Source: Ga0077527 sp964433345 (lineage in GTDB: Bacteria > Pseudomonadota > Gammaproteobacteria > Burkholderiales > SG8-41). From it: a DNA stretch of 64,000 nucleotides. This document shows positions 1-8,842 of the stretch, one piece after another. The stretch covers positions 186,001-250,000 of the forward strand of contig CAYSQJ010000006.1 of assembly GCA_964433345.1 (NCBI GenBank). The letters are read 5' to 3'. A program made the position numbers and the translations under genes. The notes beneath the pieces were generated by a model that saw only the letters and a list, made by a program, of their open reading frames with translations, did not search any database and had not been told where the DNA came from. How positions within the stretch are numbered: position 1 is the stretch's first letter; every line of letters starts with the position of its first letter.

Positions 1-183
1 GCGGCCTCCGGAATACCGCAGTTCGATGAACTGCTGTCACAGGCCGTGTCACGGGCACCGATGCGCAGACTAGTCAACATCAATGATGTCGGCGCATTAG
101 CCACTTTTCTTGTAAGCGACGCCGCGGCTGCGATCACGGGCTGCACCTTGTATGTGGACGCTGGATCTCACATCGTCCACTGA
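1..183 (+). CDS. Enoyl-[ACP] reductase-like SDR protein, 3' end only
   Basis: The reading frame is open from base 1 and stops with TGA at 181-183, giving the last 60 residues of a protein whose start lies outside the window. The tail contains RAPMRRLVNINDVG, then FLVSDAAAAITG and a final YVDAGSHIVH. This arrangement is the C-terminal substrate-loop and last-strand region of short-chain dehydrogenases of the FabI (NADH-dependent enoyl-ACP reductase) type. FabI catalyses the last reduction of each fatty-acid elongation cycle in the cytoplasm. The position beside a conjugation-gene remnant suggests an accessory copy. A different SDR is possible because the cofactor and catalytic motifs are not visible. 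Confidence 0.6.
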   Translation, partial: AASGIPQFDELLSQAVSRAPMRRLVNINDVGALATFLVSDAAAAITGCTLYVDAGSHIVH

Positions 184-246
184 ATACGGAGTTATCACGT
201 GAGGTCTATTGTTTCCTGTGTTTTCACAAACCCAAAGGAGCACAAC

Positions 247-639
247 ATGAAATACATCACCACAATTGTTACACCATTATCCATTGCGTTGGCATTGGCT
301 GTCACTGGAACACCGGCTCTTGCGCAGGGCATGTCGGGAAAAATGGAATCCGGACGCACTACCGGTCCAGGCTACGAAGTAACTGCCGAAATGCAACGCT
401 ACCGTGAAATGGCGCCCCTCATGCGTGACATGTCGCAACAGATGAACAAGATGCAGGACGAAATGGGGAAAGGCGGAATGTCGTCAGAGCAACAAAAACG
501 CATGCAAATGCAGCTGAGGGACATGTCAGACATGATGAAGCAAATGTCTGGACTTGCAGATCGCCCTTCAATGAATGATCCGGAAACAAGAAAACAGGTT
601 GGAGAGATGCGCAAAAAAATGGATCGCATGATGCGATAG
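247..639 (+). CDS. Methionine-rich exported small protein
   Basis: The protein has 130 residues. The ATG at 247 is chosen because AAAGGAG lies just upstream and a signal peptide follows directly (positive N-terminus, hydrophobic residues 5-22, ALAQ cleavage site near 27). The mature part is polar and very rich in Met, Lys and Gln, with runs such as MRDMSQQMNKMQDEMGKG and MQMQLRDMSDMMKQMSGL, and is probably helical or coiled-coil. Periplasmic Met-rich proteins often bind Cu(I) or Ag(I) or act as chaperones, but no named family is recognised. It stands alone ahead of a CBS-BON gene. The exported location is well supported; any metal role is inference. Confidence 0.7.
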   Translation: MKYITTIVTPLSIALALAVTGTPALAQGMSGKMESGRTTGPGYEVTAEMQRYREMAPLMRDMSQQMNKMQDEMGKGGMSSEQQKRMQMQLRDMSDMMKQMSGLADRPSMNDPETRKQVGEMRKKMDRMMR

Positions 640-765
640 CAAACATAGCGGAAATTTTCAGCAACTCCGGCCCATCATTCGACGCATACCCTGCCCTGCG
701 CACCCGTCCAATCGCGATGATGCATTGCTCGATCAAAAGGATGCGCCATAACCTGGAGAAAGCAT

Positions 766-1467
766 ATGAAAGCAAAAGACGTTATGACCAAGACCGTAGT
801 CTCAGTGAGACAAACTACGAATGTTCGCGAAATCGCCCAGATTCTTCTTAAACATCGGATCAGTGCGGTCCCCGTCGTCAACGAACGCAATGGCGTAATT
901 GGAATGGTAAGTGAAGGCGACCTCATTAGTCGCCCTGAATCCGGAACTGAACATCAGAACTCCGGATCCTGGTGGCTCAATTTAATCGAAGGTAATGAAG
1001 AGCGGTCTCGCAAGTATCTCAAGTCCCACGGTTTGGTTGCCCGTGACGTGATGACGCGAAAGATAATCACGGTAGACGAAAACGCCTCACTCGAAAAAGT
1101 CGCGACGCTGCTCGAGCACCATCACATAAAACGAGTACCGGTCATGCGGCGAGGCAAGATCGTGGGAATTGCAAGCCGGGCGAATCTTCTACACGGGCTT
1201 GCCGTGCACCGAGGAAAGCCGGTAAAAACCCCCAGTCAAAGTACCACAAAGATCAGGGCGAATGTGATGGCAGAATTCCGTCGCGCCGGCCTGCAGGCAA
1301 ACTTCGTGAACGTGGTGATTTCCGGCAGCACCGTTCATCTTTGGGGTTTGGTCGGATCTCCATCACAGCGCAAAGCGCTCTCATTGGCCGCGAAAAGTGT
1401 GGCAGGCGTTAAAGACGTTGAAAATCATTTATCGATTCAATTGCTCCCGACATTAGGTTGGGAATAA
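766..1467 (+). CDS. CBS-pair and BON domain protein
   Basis: This 233-residue cytoplasmic protein has two CBS motifs (about 1-60 and 90-145) that form one Bateman module, followed by a BON domain (about 160-228, ending GVKDVENHLSIQ). CBS pairs bind adenosyl ligands and regulate partner proteins; BON domains bind membranes or other macromolecules. The recurring DVMT and SEGDLISR motifs are typical of the family. GGAG lies 8 bases before the ATG. The gene precedes a cation/proton antiporter, which fits a stress or ion-homeostasis cargo pair. No catalytic domain is present and the target is unknown. Confidence 0.85.
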   Translation: MKAKDVMTKTVVSVRQTTNVREIAQILLKHRISAVPVVNERNGVIGMVSEGDLISRPESGTEHQNSGSWWLNLIEGNEERSRKYLKSHGLVARDVMTRKIITVDENASLEKVATLLEHHHIKRVPVMRRGKIVGIASRANLLHGLAVHRGKPVKTPSQSTTKIRANVMAEFRRAGLQANFVNVVISGSTVHLWGLVGSPSQRKALSLAAKSVAGVKDVENHLSIQLLPTLGWE

Positions 1468-1621
1468 CTCAGCGCACATGCCACGAGCCACATCGTCAGA
1501 ATGATATGAGCGAATCTCCTGTAGCACACATGCAAATCAAAATGAGAATAAATATCGTGCAACTCGAACATACCAACCAATTAAAAATTCGCTGTGACGG
1601 CACTGATTGAGTACGTAGTGC

Positions 1622-2863
1622 ATGGAATTACATGAATTTTTCTGGTTGTTGGCGATTGTACTACTCAGTGCCCGCGTATTGTCCGAAGTAGCGAGCCGGT
1701 TTGGCATCCCTTCCGTGATCGGTGAACTCGCGGCCGGCCTGCTTTTGGGACCATCACTGCTCGGTTTGGTCTCGCCTACTCCGACGCTGGAAATCCTGGC
1801 GGAAATCGGGATTATTCTTTTATTGTTCGAAGTAGGCATGAATACGGATGTATACCGACTCGCCAAGGCCGGCGCAAAACCGCTAATCGTGGCGGGAGTC
1901 GGTTTTACGTTGCCATTCATGCTCGGGGCTGTTGTGAGCTGGTATGGCTTTGGCTTGTCGCTCATTGCCAGTCTGTTCATTGGCGGCACGCTCACAGCAA
2001 CCAGTATTGGAATAACTGTACGCGTATTAAGTGATCTGAAACGGCAATCTTCCGACGAAGCGCAGATCGTGATCGGCGCTGCTGTCCTGGACGACATTCT
2101 GGGTGTAATTGCTCTTGCGTTTTTATACCAGTTTGCAATTGTCGGCCAAATCACACCTGCCTCTATCGGACGTGTAAGCCTTTACATATTGGCATTCGTC
2201 GTGCTGGCACCGATTGCCGCAAAAATTACTGCCAGGGTCATTGACCGCTATGATGGCAGCAGCAATGCCCCTGGGTTACTTGTAACCATGGTAACGAGCT
2301 TGATTATGCTGTTTAGCTATCTGGCTCATCTCGTAGGAGCACCTGTAATTTTAGGCGGCTTCGCAGCGGGCATCGCCATGGGACAGCATTTTAAAGTGAG
2401 CATGACAAAGCGGCTGCACTTCCCGTTCACCGCTACACTTAACCGCGTTCTGGCAGCGGCACCGGGCCTGACGGAACGACTCGAGCAACAATTTCGGCCG
2501 TTAATCCATGTTTTTACACCGATATTTTTCGTCATGGTTGGTGCATCTTTTAATCTTCGTGTCGTAGACTGGGGCTCCGCATTCGTCTGGCAGTTGGGGC
2601 TGGCTTTGATGCTGATTGCGATCTCGGGTAAATGGTTGGCGGGCTATAGCATCCGCGAAACGCGTCTGCGCCAAACGGTAATCGGGCTGAGCATGGTGCC
2701 TCGTGGCGAGGTGGGCTTGATCTTCACACAGGTAGGACTCTCCAACGGAATACTGAATACAGATTTATATGCGGCATTATTGATCGTAATTGCGCTAACT
2801 ACAGCCCTTCCACCATTTGCCTTAAAGTGGATTTATGCAAAGTGGGGACGCGACTCAATTTAA
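1622..2863 (+). CDS. CPA2-family cation/proton antiporter
   Basis: The 413-residue integral membrane protein consists of about 12 hydrophobic segments with short loops and matches the Na+/H+ exchanger fold of the CPA2 (KefB/NapA-like) family. It starts MELHEFFWLL and has the family's early RFGIPSVIGELAAGLLLGPS helix pair. A mid-protein VLDDILGVIAL carries the paired acidic residues expected at the ion-binding centre. There is no C-terminal RCK/TrkA-N domain, so it is the short form rather than full KefB/KefC. It would exchange K+ or Na+ for H+ across the inner membrane. The ion is not predictable. Confidence 0.85.
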   Translation: MELHEFFWLLAIVLLSARVLSEVASRFGIPSVIGELAAGLLLGPSLLGLVSPTPTLEILAEIGIILLLFEVGMNTDVYRLAKAGAKPLIVAGVGFTLPFMLGAVVSWYGFGLSLIASLFIGGTLTATSIGITVRVLSDLKRQSSDEAQIVIGAAVLDDILGVIALAFLYQFAIVGQITPASIGRVSLYILAFVVLAPIAAKITARVIDRYDGSSNAPGLLVTMVTSLIMLFSYLAHLVGAPVILGGFAAGIAMGQHFKVSMTKRLHFPFTATLNRVLAAAPGLTERLEQQFRPLIHVFTPIFFVMVGASFNLRVVDWGSAFVWQLGLALMLIAISGKWLAGYSIRETRLRQTVIGLSMVPRGEVGLIFTQVGLSNGILNTDLYAALLIVIALTTALPPFALKWIYAKWGRDSI

Positions 2864-2996
2864 CGACATCACGCCTCGAACATACCGATACCGCGCGCGA
2901 CCACAGAACGCCTTGTATCAACATGTTCGCTGCAGTCATTAGCGAGAGAGACGCGTCACACAACTCAGCTGTTCCATAAAGACCATGCTCTCGCAA

Positions 2997-3710
2997 TCAC
3001 AAATGTTTCTTGTAATAGGCCAACTGTAGTCGCGCGAATATGCCCGCGAGCACGGCGCATGGCATCCATATCAAGCGTGGATCAATTGACACAGGCTTGA
3101 TCAGGCTTATCGCTCCCGCCATTACGACAAATACGATTTGCAAACGCTTGGCGCGGTGGTAAAGGCTCGCCGACTCCCGCCCGCCTGAGGCTCGGCGTAT
3201 CGCACGCTGCGTAAGCCCATCGGCGCCAGCTACGAGGTAGATGAGCATAACTAGCGGCATAGCCTGGACCAGCGTCGCAAGTCGGACACCAAACAGCTGC
3301 GTACCAATCATCGCCACCTCGATAGCTACGATATTGACCAGATAAGTATTGCGCACGATCGTGTCCGGTATGGACAGCGCCGCGCCATCCGCGAATCGCA
3401 TTCCCATGTCGTGGATGCCGGTGACCTGGAATATCAGTCCGTAGAGAAAATTTGCCGTTTTGGTCACCGCGCCCGGTACCCCGCCCTGCCACGCTGCGAG
3501 TTCGCTCGCGCGCGCAAGGTCTTCGGCCAAGATGCCCTTCAAGCGGTCGATGCCGTCCGGCCAGACCTTGAACACGAAAATCCAGTCCACAATCCAAACC
3601 ACAACGAGGATTCCGACGAAGGCCATAGTCAGTGCAAAGACGAGCTTCAGCGGTGCAAACAAGGTTCCAGCGAATCCACCCTCGTGAAACGACGCATTCC
3701 TAGAGGCCAA
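2997..3710 (-). CDS. Integrating conjugative element membrane protein, TIGR03747-like
   Basis: The 237-residue protein has an N-terminal hydrophobic segment (about 20-50, with LTMAFVGILVVVWIVDWIF), a polar region containing FKVWPDG, and several later membrane spans. This matches the TIGR03747 family found next to traD in PFGI-1/ICEclc-class conjugative elements, where it belongs to the inner-membrane part of the transfer apparatus. Its start overlaps the end of the traD fragment by 11 bp, the usual ICE order and translational coupling. Downstream on the same strand the expected next transfer genes are absent: a convergent antiporter ends at 2863. This gene therefore survives as part of a conjugation remnant. 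Confidence 0.75.
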   Translation of the reverse strand: MASRNASFHEGGFAGTLFAPLKLVFALTMAFVGILVVVWIVDWIFVFKVWPDGIDRLKGILAEDLARASELAAWQGGVPGAVTKTANFLYGLIFQVTGIHDMGMRFADGAALSIPDTIVRNTYLVNIVAIEVAMIGTQLFGVRLATLVQAMPLVMLIYLVAGADGLTQRAIRRASGGRESASLYHRAKRLQIVFVVMAGAISLIKPVSIDPRLIWMPCAVLAGIFARLQLAYYKKHL

Positions 3711-4509
3711 CTTTTGCCCCCGTCACCGTTTTGTCGTGACGTGCCCAGTGTGAACGACTATCCATCCGGCCCCTCACCTCGCTGCCGATCGCCTCGAGGC
3801 TGACCGGCATCAGCGGATCCTGGCTCGCATCCGGCAACGGCATCCTGATCTTGTGGAGCTGACCACCGTGGATCAGCGCGAAAGCCTGCCCCTTGGGTAG
3901 TTGAACCAGGTCGCTAGGGGAAAGAATCTGGGCGCTTTCCGTGGTGATGCGATCCTCGTTACGGCTGGCGAAGTCGGCGAAGTCACCGGGATCGTTGGTA
4001 TCGGAGACCGAGGACGAGACCAGGGTCGAAACGACGCGAATTTCCGGGAGCTGACTCGTCAGCAGTTCCGCGGTGGCGACTTCCTTGACGCGCAGCATGA
4101 TCAGCGTATTGAAGTTACCTGCAATCTGCCCCGCCTTGGCCCGAGACCCAATGCGTGCCTCCACGTCCGACCAGGTCTGAGTGTACGCGGTCACCTGGAA
4201 ACCAGCGCCGCCCGCCTTGTTCAGCAGCGGTATGAATTCATCGCCGATCAGCTCGTTGAACTCGTCGGCGTGGATTGCGATGCGCCGTGGCACAGTCTCG
4301 CCCGGAAGTCCCCTGCCCGTGCCGAACTTGTAGAGGCTGCCGGCCACGCTCGTCAGATCAGCGAACATCGAGTTACCCACCGCCGCAGCCACCTCGTAAT
4401 CGGACAGGGAATCCAGCCCGATATAGACGATACCGCCCAGATTGATCACCGAGGACCAGTCGAAAACGGGACGCCAATCGCCGGAATCTTCGAGATCCGG
4501 AGACAGCAG
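3700..4509 (-). pseudogene. traD: traD (conjugative coupling factor, PFGI-1 class), 5'-truncated
   Basis: On the minus strand an open frame runs from the left end of the IS element at 4510 down to the stop at 3700, giving about 269 C-terminal residues. It includes RPVFDW, GGIVYIGLDSLSDYEVAAAV and AIHADEFNELIGDEF, characteristic of the C-terminal ATPase part of TraD/TIGR03743 coupling proteins that bring the DNA-relaxase complex to the type IV channel. The N-terminal membrane anchor and Walker A region are missing. The sequence beyond the right end of the IS does not continue traD, so this is more than a simple insertion. The product cannot support conjugation. Confidence 0.8.
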
Positions 4510-4571
4510 TGTTGATTTCCATCTAAAACTGAGCCACTTCCGGGGTTAATTTTCACTGAAATTTGAGCCAC
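4510..4571. repeat. Left end of IS21-family element: terminal plus inner repeats
   Basis: The outer repeat starts TGTTGATTTCC and continues to AACTGAGCCAC. The inner copy at 4550-4571 reads TTTTCACTGAAATTTGAGCC and continues into AC. Both have counterparts in inverted orientation at the right end. Confidence 0.85.
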
Positions 4572-4615
4572 GCATGGACACTACCCTGCTCAAAACATGA
4601 GCAGGGGTTGCAGGA

Positions 4616-6139
4616 GTGATCAACGTGGCGATATTGAGTTCGATAAGGCGGTGGCATTTCCGGGATGGGGTATCGATCCGGGAGATCGGGCGACGCACGG
4701 GACTGTCGCGCAACACCATCAAGAAGTACCTCTCCAATGCGGTCGTCGAGCCGCGCTATCCGAAGCGACGTAATGCGAGCAAGCTCGATGCGTATGCGGC
4801 CAAGCTGGTCGGCTGGCTCAAGACGGAGGCTGGCAAGGGGCGCAAACAGCGGCGCAGCCTCAAGCAAATTCATACGGATCTGGTGCAGTTGGGGTTTACC
4901 GGTTCCTATGGCCGGGTGGCAGCGTTTGCCCGGGGCTGGCGCCAGGCGCAGCAGGAGGCCTCGCAGACAGTAGGCCGCGGCACGTTCGTGCCGCTGCTGT
5001 TTGGTCCGGGTGAGGCCTTCCAGTTTGACTGGAGCGAGGACTGGGCGGTGATTGGCCGGGTGCGCACCAAGTTGCAGGTCGCACAGTTCAAGTTGAGCCA
5101 CAGCCGTGCATTTGTGCTGCTGGCCTATCCGTTGCAAACCCACGAGATGCTGTTTGATGCGCACAACCGGGCCTTTGCGGTGTTCGGTGGCGTGCCGCGC
5201 CGCGGCATCTACGACAATATGAAAACAGCCGTTGACCGGGTCGGCTCAGGCAAGGCGCGGGAGGTCAACGTGCGGTTTGCCGCCATGGTGAGCCACTACC
5301 TGTTTGAGGCCGAATTCTGCAACCCGGCGGCGGGCTGGGAGAAGGGGCAGATCGAGAAGAACGTGCGCGATTCGCGGCACCGGATGTGGCATACGGCGCC
5401 CGCGTTTGAGACCCTGGATGCGCTCAATGCCTGGCTGCAGGCGCGCTGCGTGGCGTTCTGGTCTGAGCTTCGGCATCCGGAGCGGCCCAACAGAACCATT
5501 GCTGAAGTCTGGGAAGAGGAGCGCGCGTACCTGATGCCGCTGCCGCGGCCCTTTGACGGGTTCGTGGAGTATGCCAAGCGGGTGTCGCCGACCTGCCTCG
5601 TCCATGTCGAACGCAATCGCTACAGCGTGCCGGCGTCCTATGCCAACCGTCCGGTCAGTGTGCGGGTCTACGCTGACCGGCTGGTGGTGGCTGCCGAAGG
5701 CCAGATCATTGCCGAGCATGTGCGGATCATTGAGCGCAGCCACCACGCAGGGCGGACCGTCTATGACTGGCGGCACTACCTGAGTGTGTTGCAGCGCAAG
5801 CCAGGGGCGCTGCGCAACGGCGCGCCCTTCGCGGAATTGCCGGAGGGGTTTCGGCGACTGCAGGCGATTCTGACCAAGCGGGTTGGCGGGGATCGGGAAA
5901 TGGTTGAGATCCTGGGATTGGTGCTGCATCACGATGAGCAGGCGGTGCTGGCGGCCGTGGAACTGGCGCTCGAGTCAGGCGCGCCCTCCAAACAGCACGT
6001 GTTGAACCTGCTGGGGCGTTTGGTGGAAGTAGCACCACCGGCACCCGTCAATGCGCCGCAGGCGCTCAGGCTGACTGTGGAGCCGGAAGCCAACGTGGAT
6101 CGTTACGACCAATTGAGAGGAAATCGACATGCAGCATGA
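4616..6139 (+). CDS. istA: IS21 transposase IstA
   Basis: The 507-residue transposase begins at a GTG preceded by CAGGAGT. It has an N-terminal helix-turn-helix (DGVSIREIGRRTGLSRNTIK, residues about 18-37) and a DDE (rve) integrase core starting near FQFDWSEDWAVIG (about 139-151), with later GIYDNMKTAVDRVG and the Glu-containing KGQIEKNVRDSRHR. This is the DDE triad arrangement that cuts and joins the IS ends. The C-terminal part contains the Mu-transposase-like beta-barrel (VERNRYSVPASYANRPVSV). Length is normal for the family and no frameshift is seen. It overlaps istB by 11 bp. Confidence 0.95.
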   Translation: MINVAILSSIRRWHFRDGVSIREIGRRTGLSRNTIKKYLSNAVVEPRYPKRRNASKLDAYAAKLVGWLKTEAGKGRKQRRSLKQIHTDLVQLGFTGSYGRVAAFARGWRQAQQEASQTVGRGTFVPLLFGPGEAFQFDWSEDWAVIGRVRTKLQVAQFKLSHSRAFVLLAYPLQTHEMLFDAHNRAFAVFGGVPRRGIYDNMKTAVDRVGSGKAREVNVRFAAMVSHYLFEAEFCNPAAGWEKGQIEKNVRDSRHRMWHTAPAFETLDALNAWLQARCVAFWSELRHPERPNRTIAEVWEEERAYLMPLPRPFDGFVEYAKRVSPTCLVHVERNRYSVPASYANRPVSVRVYADRLVVAAEGQIIAEHVRIIERSHHAGRTVYDWRHYLSVLQRKPGALRNGAPFAELPEGFRRLQAILTKRVGGDREMVEILGLVLHHDEQAVLAAVELALESGAPSKQHVLNLLGRLVEVAPPAPVNAPQALRLTVEPEANVDRYDQLRGNRHAA

Positions 6140-6905
6140 TGCGATGGTCACGAACCTGAAGTCACTCAAGCTCTTTGGAATGGCGCAGGCGGTGGATGAA
6201 TTGGCCCAGCAAGGCGCGCCGGCCTATCAAGCCGCGCAGACTGTGCTGGGCGATCTGCTCAAAGCGGAGATGGCTGAGCGCGAGGTCCGATCAGTGGCCT
6301 ACCAGATGAAGTCTGCCCGGTTCCCGACTTACCGGGATCTGGCCGGATTCGACTTCAGCCAGAGCCCGGTCAACGAGGCGCTAGTGCGCCAGTTGCACCG
6401 ATGCGAGTTCCTTGAGCAGGCCTATAACATCGTACTGGTGGGTGGGCCGGGAACGGGCAAGACACACCTTGCCACAGCACTGGGCGTGCAGGCGATTGGG
6501 CATCACCGCCAGCGGGTTCGCTTCTTCCCGACCATCGAACTGGTCAATGCGTTGGAGCAGGAACAAGCCTGTGGTCGCCAAGGCCACATCGCGATGCGAT
6601 TGATGCATGCTGATCTGGTGATTCTGGACGAGTTGGGCTATCTGCCGTTCAGCCAGGCGGGAGGCGCCTTGCTGTTCCATCTGATCAGCAAGCTCTACGA
6701 GCGGACCAGCCTGGTGATTACGACCAACCTGAACTTCGCCGAGTGGGCCAGCGTATTTGGGGATCCGAAGATGACTACGGCGCTGCTCGACCGGCTCACC
6801 CATCACTGCCACATCCTCGAAACCGGGAACGAGAGTTACCGCTTCAAGCACAGCTCGACTCAACCCCGAAAGGAACCCCGAACCAGAAAGATATCCACAA
6901 CCTGA
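6129..6905 (+). CDS. istB: IS21 helper ATPase IstB
   Basis: The 258-residue AAA+ ATPase is related to DnaC. It has the Walker A motif GGPGTGKT (about 105-112) and Walker B VILDELGYLP (about 162-171), followed by the sensor region TTNLNFAEWASVFGD. IstB assembles on DNA and directs and stimulates IstA transposition. It starts within istA (11-bp overlap, AGAGGAAATCGACATG), the usual coupled arrangement. Length and motifs are intact, so the IS may still be active. Confidence 0.95.
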   Translation: MQHDAMVTNLKSLKLFGMAQAVDELAQQGAPAYQAAQTVLGDLLKAEMAEREVRSVAYQMKSARFPTYRDLAGFDFSQSPVNEALVRQLHRCEFLEQAYNIVLVGGPGTGKTHLATALGVQAIGHHRQRVRFFPTIELVNALEQEQACGRQGHIAMRLMHADLVILDELGYLPFSQAGGALLFHLISKLYERTSLVITTNLNFAEWASVFGDPKMTTALLDRLTHHCHILETGNESYRFKHSSTQPRKEPRTRKISTT

Positions 6906-6928
6906 GGCATAATAAACATTGAAAAGGG

Positions 6929-6980
6929 GTGGCTCAAAATTCAATGAAAAACCCGGCTCAGCATTCAGTGGAAATCAACA
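6929..6980. repeat. Right end of IS21-family element: inner plus terminal repeats
   Basis: The inner copy at 6929-6950 is the inverse of 4550-4571 with about three differences. The outer copy ends GGAAATCAACA at 6970-6980, an exact 11-base inverse of the left terminus. Confidence 0.85.
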
Positions 6981-7156
6981 TTGAAGGACTCAAGACGCTG
7001 CCGGAATTGACCACGAGTATGCGCTGTGAGCGCATCGCAGAATTACGATGCTGTTTTGTGGCGACAAAGGAGGCCATGCAGCATTTCGTAGCAATGCGAT
7101 CACGCACCTTGCCGCCCCACTCCACTGGCATTTCGCGTTGAATGCCTCTGTTTTTA

Positions 7157-7254
7157 TATGCGCATTAGCGTATATTTGACATTTATACGTTAAGGCGTAT
7201 ATTAATACTTTATACGTCCTTGCGTATAATCATATATATACGTTTAAGTGTATA
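7157..7254. promoter_or_regulatory. Four-site HipB-type operator array
   Basis: Four 18-bp palindromic sites of the form TAT(A/G)CG-N6-(C/T)GTATA lie upstream of hipB at 7157-7174, 7184-7201, 7211-7228 and 7237-7254, with starts spaced 27, 27 and 26 bp. The sites can also be read as TATAC-N8-GTATA, which parallels the TATCC-N8-GGATA operators of E. coli HipB. The fourth site overlaps the sequence directly before the hipB ATG. HipB, alone or with HipA, probably binds here to repress the operon. Confidence 0.75.
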
Positions 7255-7271
7255 GACAAACAGGGATACCT

Positions 7272-7523
7272 ATGATCCAAATCGCAAGAACTCCCAAGCA
7301 GATTGGCGAAATCGTACGCCGCCGCCGCCAAGCGCAAAAGCAGACACAGACACAGATGGGCAAACAGGTCAGGTTGCGGCAAGCCACGATCTCGAAACTG
7401 GAAACCGGCGAGCCTGGAACACGCCTGAGCACACTGTTTGACGTGTTAACGGCGCTTGACCTTGAGCTGGTGATTAGATCGCGCACGAAATCATCCCCGC
7501 GCGACATTGAAGAGAACTTCTGA
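7272..7523 (+). CDS. hipB: HipB-like antitoxin, XRE-family repressor
   Basis: The 83-residue protein has one helix-turn-helix domain (TQTQMGKQVRLRQATISKLE, about 27-46), followed by the short hydrophobic stretch LFDVLTALDLELVI typical of HipB, which forms the dimer beta-strand. The ATG at 7272 is preferred; a GTG at 7248 would add eight residues inside the fourth operator. The TGA overlaps the hipA ATG by one base (TGATG), so the pair is translationally coupled. It should neutralise HipA and repress from the upstream array. Confidence 0.9.
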   Translation: MIQIARTPKQIGEIVRRRRQAQKQTQTQMGKQVRLRQATISKLETGEPGTRLSTLFDVLTALDLELVIRSRTKSSPRDIEENF

Positions 7524-8842
7524 TGGCTCGGCGCAAAACAGGTATCGCGCTCAATATATTTCTAAACAGCCGTCTCGTTGGCCACTTGGATCGGGCTGCA
7601 AGTGGTGCGGTGAGCTTTCGCTACGAACCTTCCTGGCTTGCGTGGGAAAGCGCACTACCCGTCTCATTATCACTCCCCTTGCGAGAAAACAGACTGACGG
7701 GAGCCGCTGTTACAGCGTATTTCGACAATCTCTTACCCGATAACGAGCCTATCCGGCGGCAAATCGCTGAGCGCGTACACGCAGATGGTTATGACGCAGC
7801 CAGTCTGCTGGCAGCGATTGGTCGCGATTGTGTGGGTGCACTTCAGTTTTTGCCAGAAGGACAAGACCCTGGCCCGGCCGGCGCACTATCCAGCCGCCCC
7901 ATTAACAACGACGAGATTGCGCGCAGGCTGGTGAATCTGGCGCGCGCGCCGCTGGGCCTTGGCGAAGACGACGACTTCCGTATCTCTATCGCAGGCGCAC
8001 AGGAAAAAACCGCGCTCCTGCGACTTAACGGACAGTGGCACCTGCCTCATGGCACTACGGCAACTACGCATATTCTCAAGCCGCAGTTGGGCCTGCTGCC
8101 CAACGGGATAGATATGAGTCAAAGCGTCGAGAATGAGCATTTCTGCATGCAATTTCTCGCCATGCTCAACATGCCTGCCGCCAAGACCGAAATCATCGAT
8201 TTCGATGACCAGCGCGCACTTAGCGTCGAGCGTTTTGACCGACTGTGGACCAAGGATGAACGCCTGCTGCGATTGCCGCAGGAAGACTGCTGCCAAGCGC
8301 TGGCAACGCATCCGTCAACGAAATATGAAACCGACGGGGGACCCGGTATCGCGCAGATTCTCGATATTCTGAAAGGAAGCGACGATGCGATGATGGACCG
8401 CATACGTTTCCTGAAAGCCCAAATCGTTTACTGGTTATTGGGTGCAACGGACGGCCACGCTAAAAATTTCAGTCTGAGTCTGATGCCCGGCACCCGGTTC
8501 CACCTCACACCCCTTTATGACGTTATGTCCGCACAGCCTGCTGTGGATGCCGGACAACTCCGCCATAATAAAATGAAATTTGCCATGGCAGTCGGATCGC
8601 GTCGCCATTATGTCGTCGGCGACATTCTGCCACGTCATTTCCACCAAATCGCCAATGGCAGCGGACTGCCCGCTTCATCGGTGGAAACCATCTTTGCAGA
8701 ACTGGGACGCGACGTGCCCGGCGCACTGGAAAAAACAGCGAACCAAATGCCACCGGGGTTTCCTCAAGCATTGCTCGATTCGATTACGCGGGGAACGCTG
8801 AATCGGCTGAGACTGCTCGAACAGGCCGCACAGAAAGTCTGA
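7523..8842 (+). CDS. hipA: HipA-type serine/threonine kinase toxin
   Basis: The 439-residue toxin is full length. The N-terminal Couple-HipA domain (about 5-110) is followed by the kinase. RISIAGAQEKTAL (about 153-165) holds Ser155, equivalent to the autophosphorylated Ser150 of E. coli HipA. ATDGHAKNFSL is the catalytic loop and LYDVMS the metal-binding Asp. HipA phosphorylates glutamyl-tRNA synthetase in E. coli and causes growth arrest through uncharged tRNA and the stringent response; related kinases have other tRNA-synthetase targets. All key residues are present. The last third of the gene is duplicated, in degraded form, at 13091-13407. Confidence 0.9.
   Translation: MARRKTGIALNIFLNSRLVGHLDRAASGAVSFRYEPSWLAWESALPVSLSLPLRENRLTGAAVTAYFDNLLPDNEPIRRQIAERVHADGYDAASLLAAIGRDCVGALQFLPEGQDPGPAGALSSRPINNDEIARRLVNLARAPLGLGEDDDFRISIAGAQEKTALLRLNGQWHLPHGTTATTHILKPQLGLLPNGIDMSQSVENEHFCMQFLAMLNMPAAKTEIIDFDDQRALSVERFDRLWTKDERLLRLPQEDCCQALATHPSTKYETDGGPGIAQILDILKGSDDAMMDRIRFLKAQIVYWLLGATDGHAKNFSLSLMPGTRFHLTPLYDVMSAQPAVDAGQLRHNKMKFAMAVGSRRHYVVGDILPRHFHQIANGSGLPASSVETIFAELGRDVPGALEKTANQMPPGFPQALLDSITRGTLNRLRLLEQAAQKV

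Larger units (their letters stand above)
4510..6980 (+). mobile_element. IS21-family insertion sequence, complete
   Basis: The 2471-bp element carries istA and istB in tandem and has terminal inverted repeats beginning TGTTGATTTCC (4510-4520) and ending GGAAATCAACA (6970-6980), with the TG...CA termini usual for IS21. Inner repeats at 4550-4571 and 6929-6950 (around TTGAGCCAC and its inverse) are the expected additional transposase-binding sites. The flanking octamers GACAGCAG (left) and TTGAAGGA (right) are not a target duplication, so the element has probably taken part in a deletion or recombination after insertion. It interrupts the traD remnant. Confidence 0.9.

Noticed and set aside
6929..7141. 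70-codon frame beginning within the IS right end
   Set aside because: It starts in the IS inner repeat, has no homology I recognise and no independent ribosome site.
7157..7254. CRISPR array or replication iterons
   Set aside because: The four units are short palindromes with 8-9-bp gaps directly before hipB; operator sites explain them better. No CRISPR array was found anywhere in the window.
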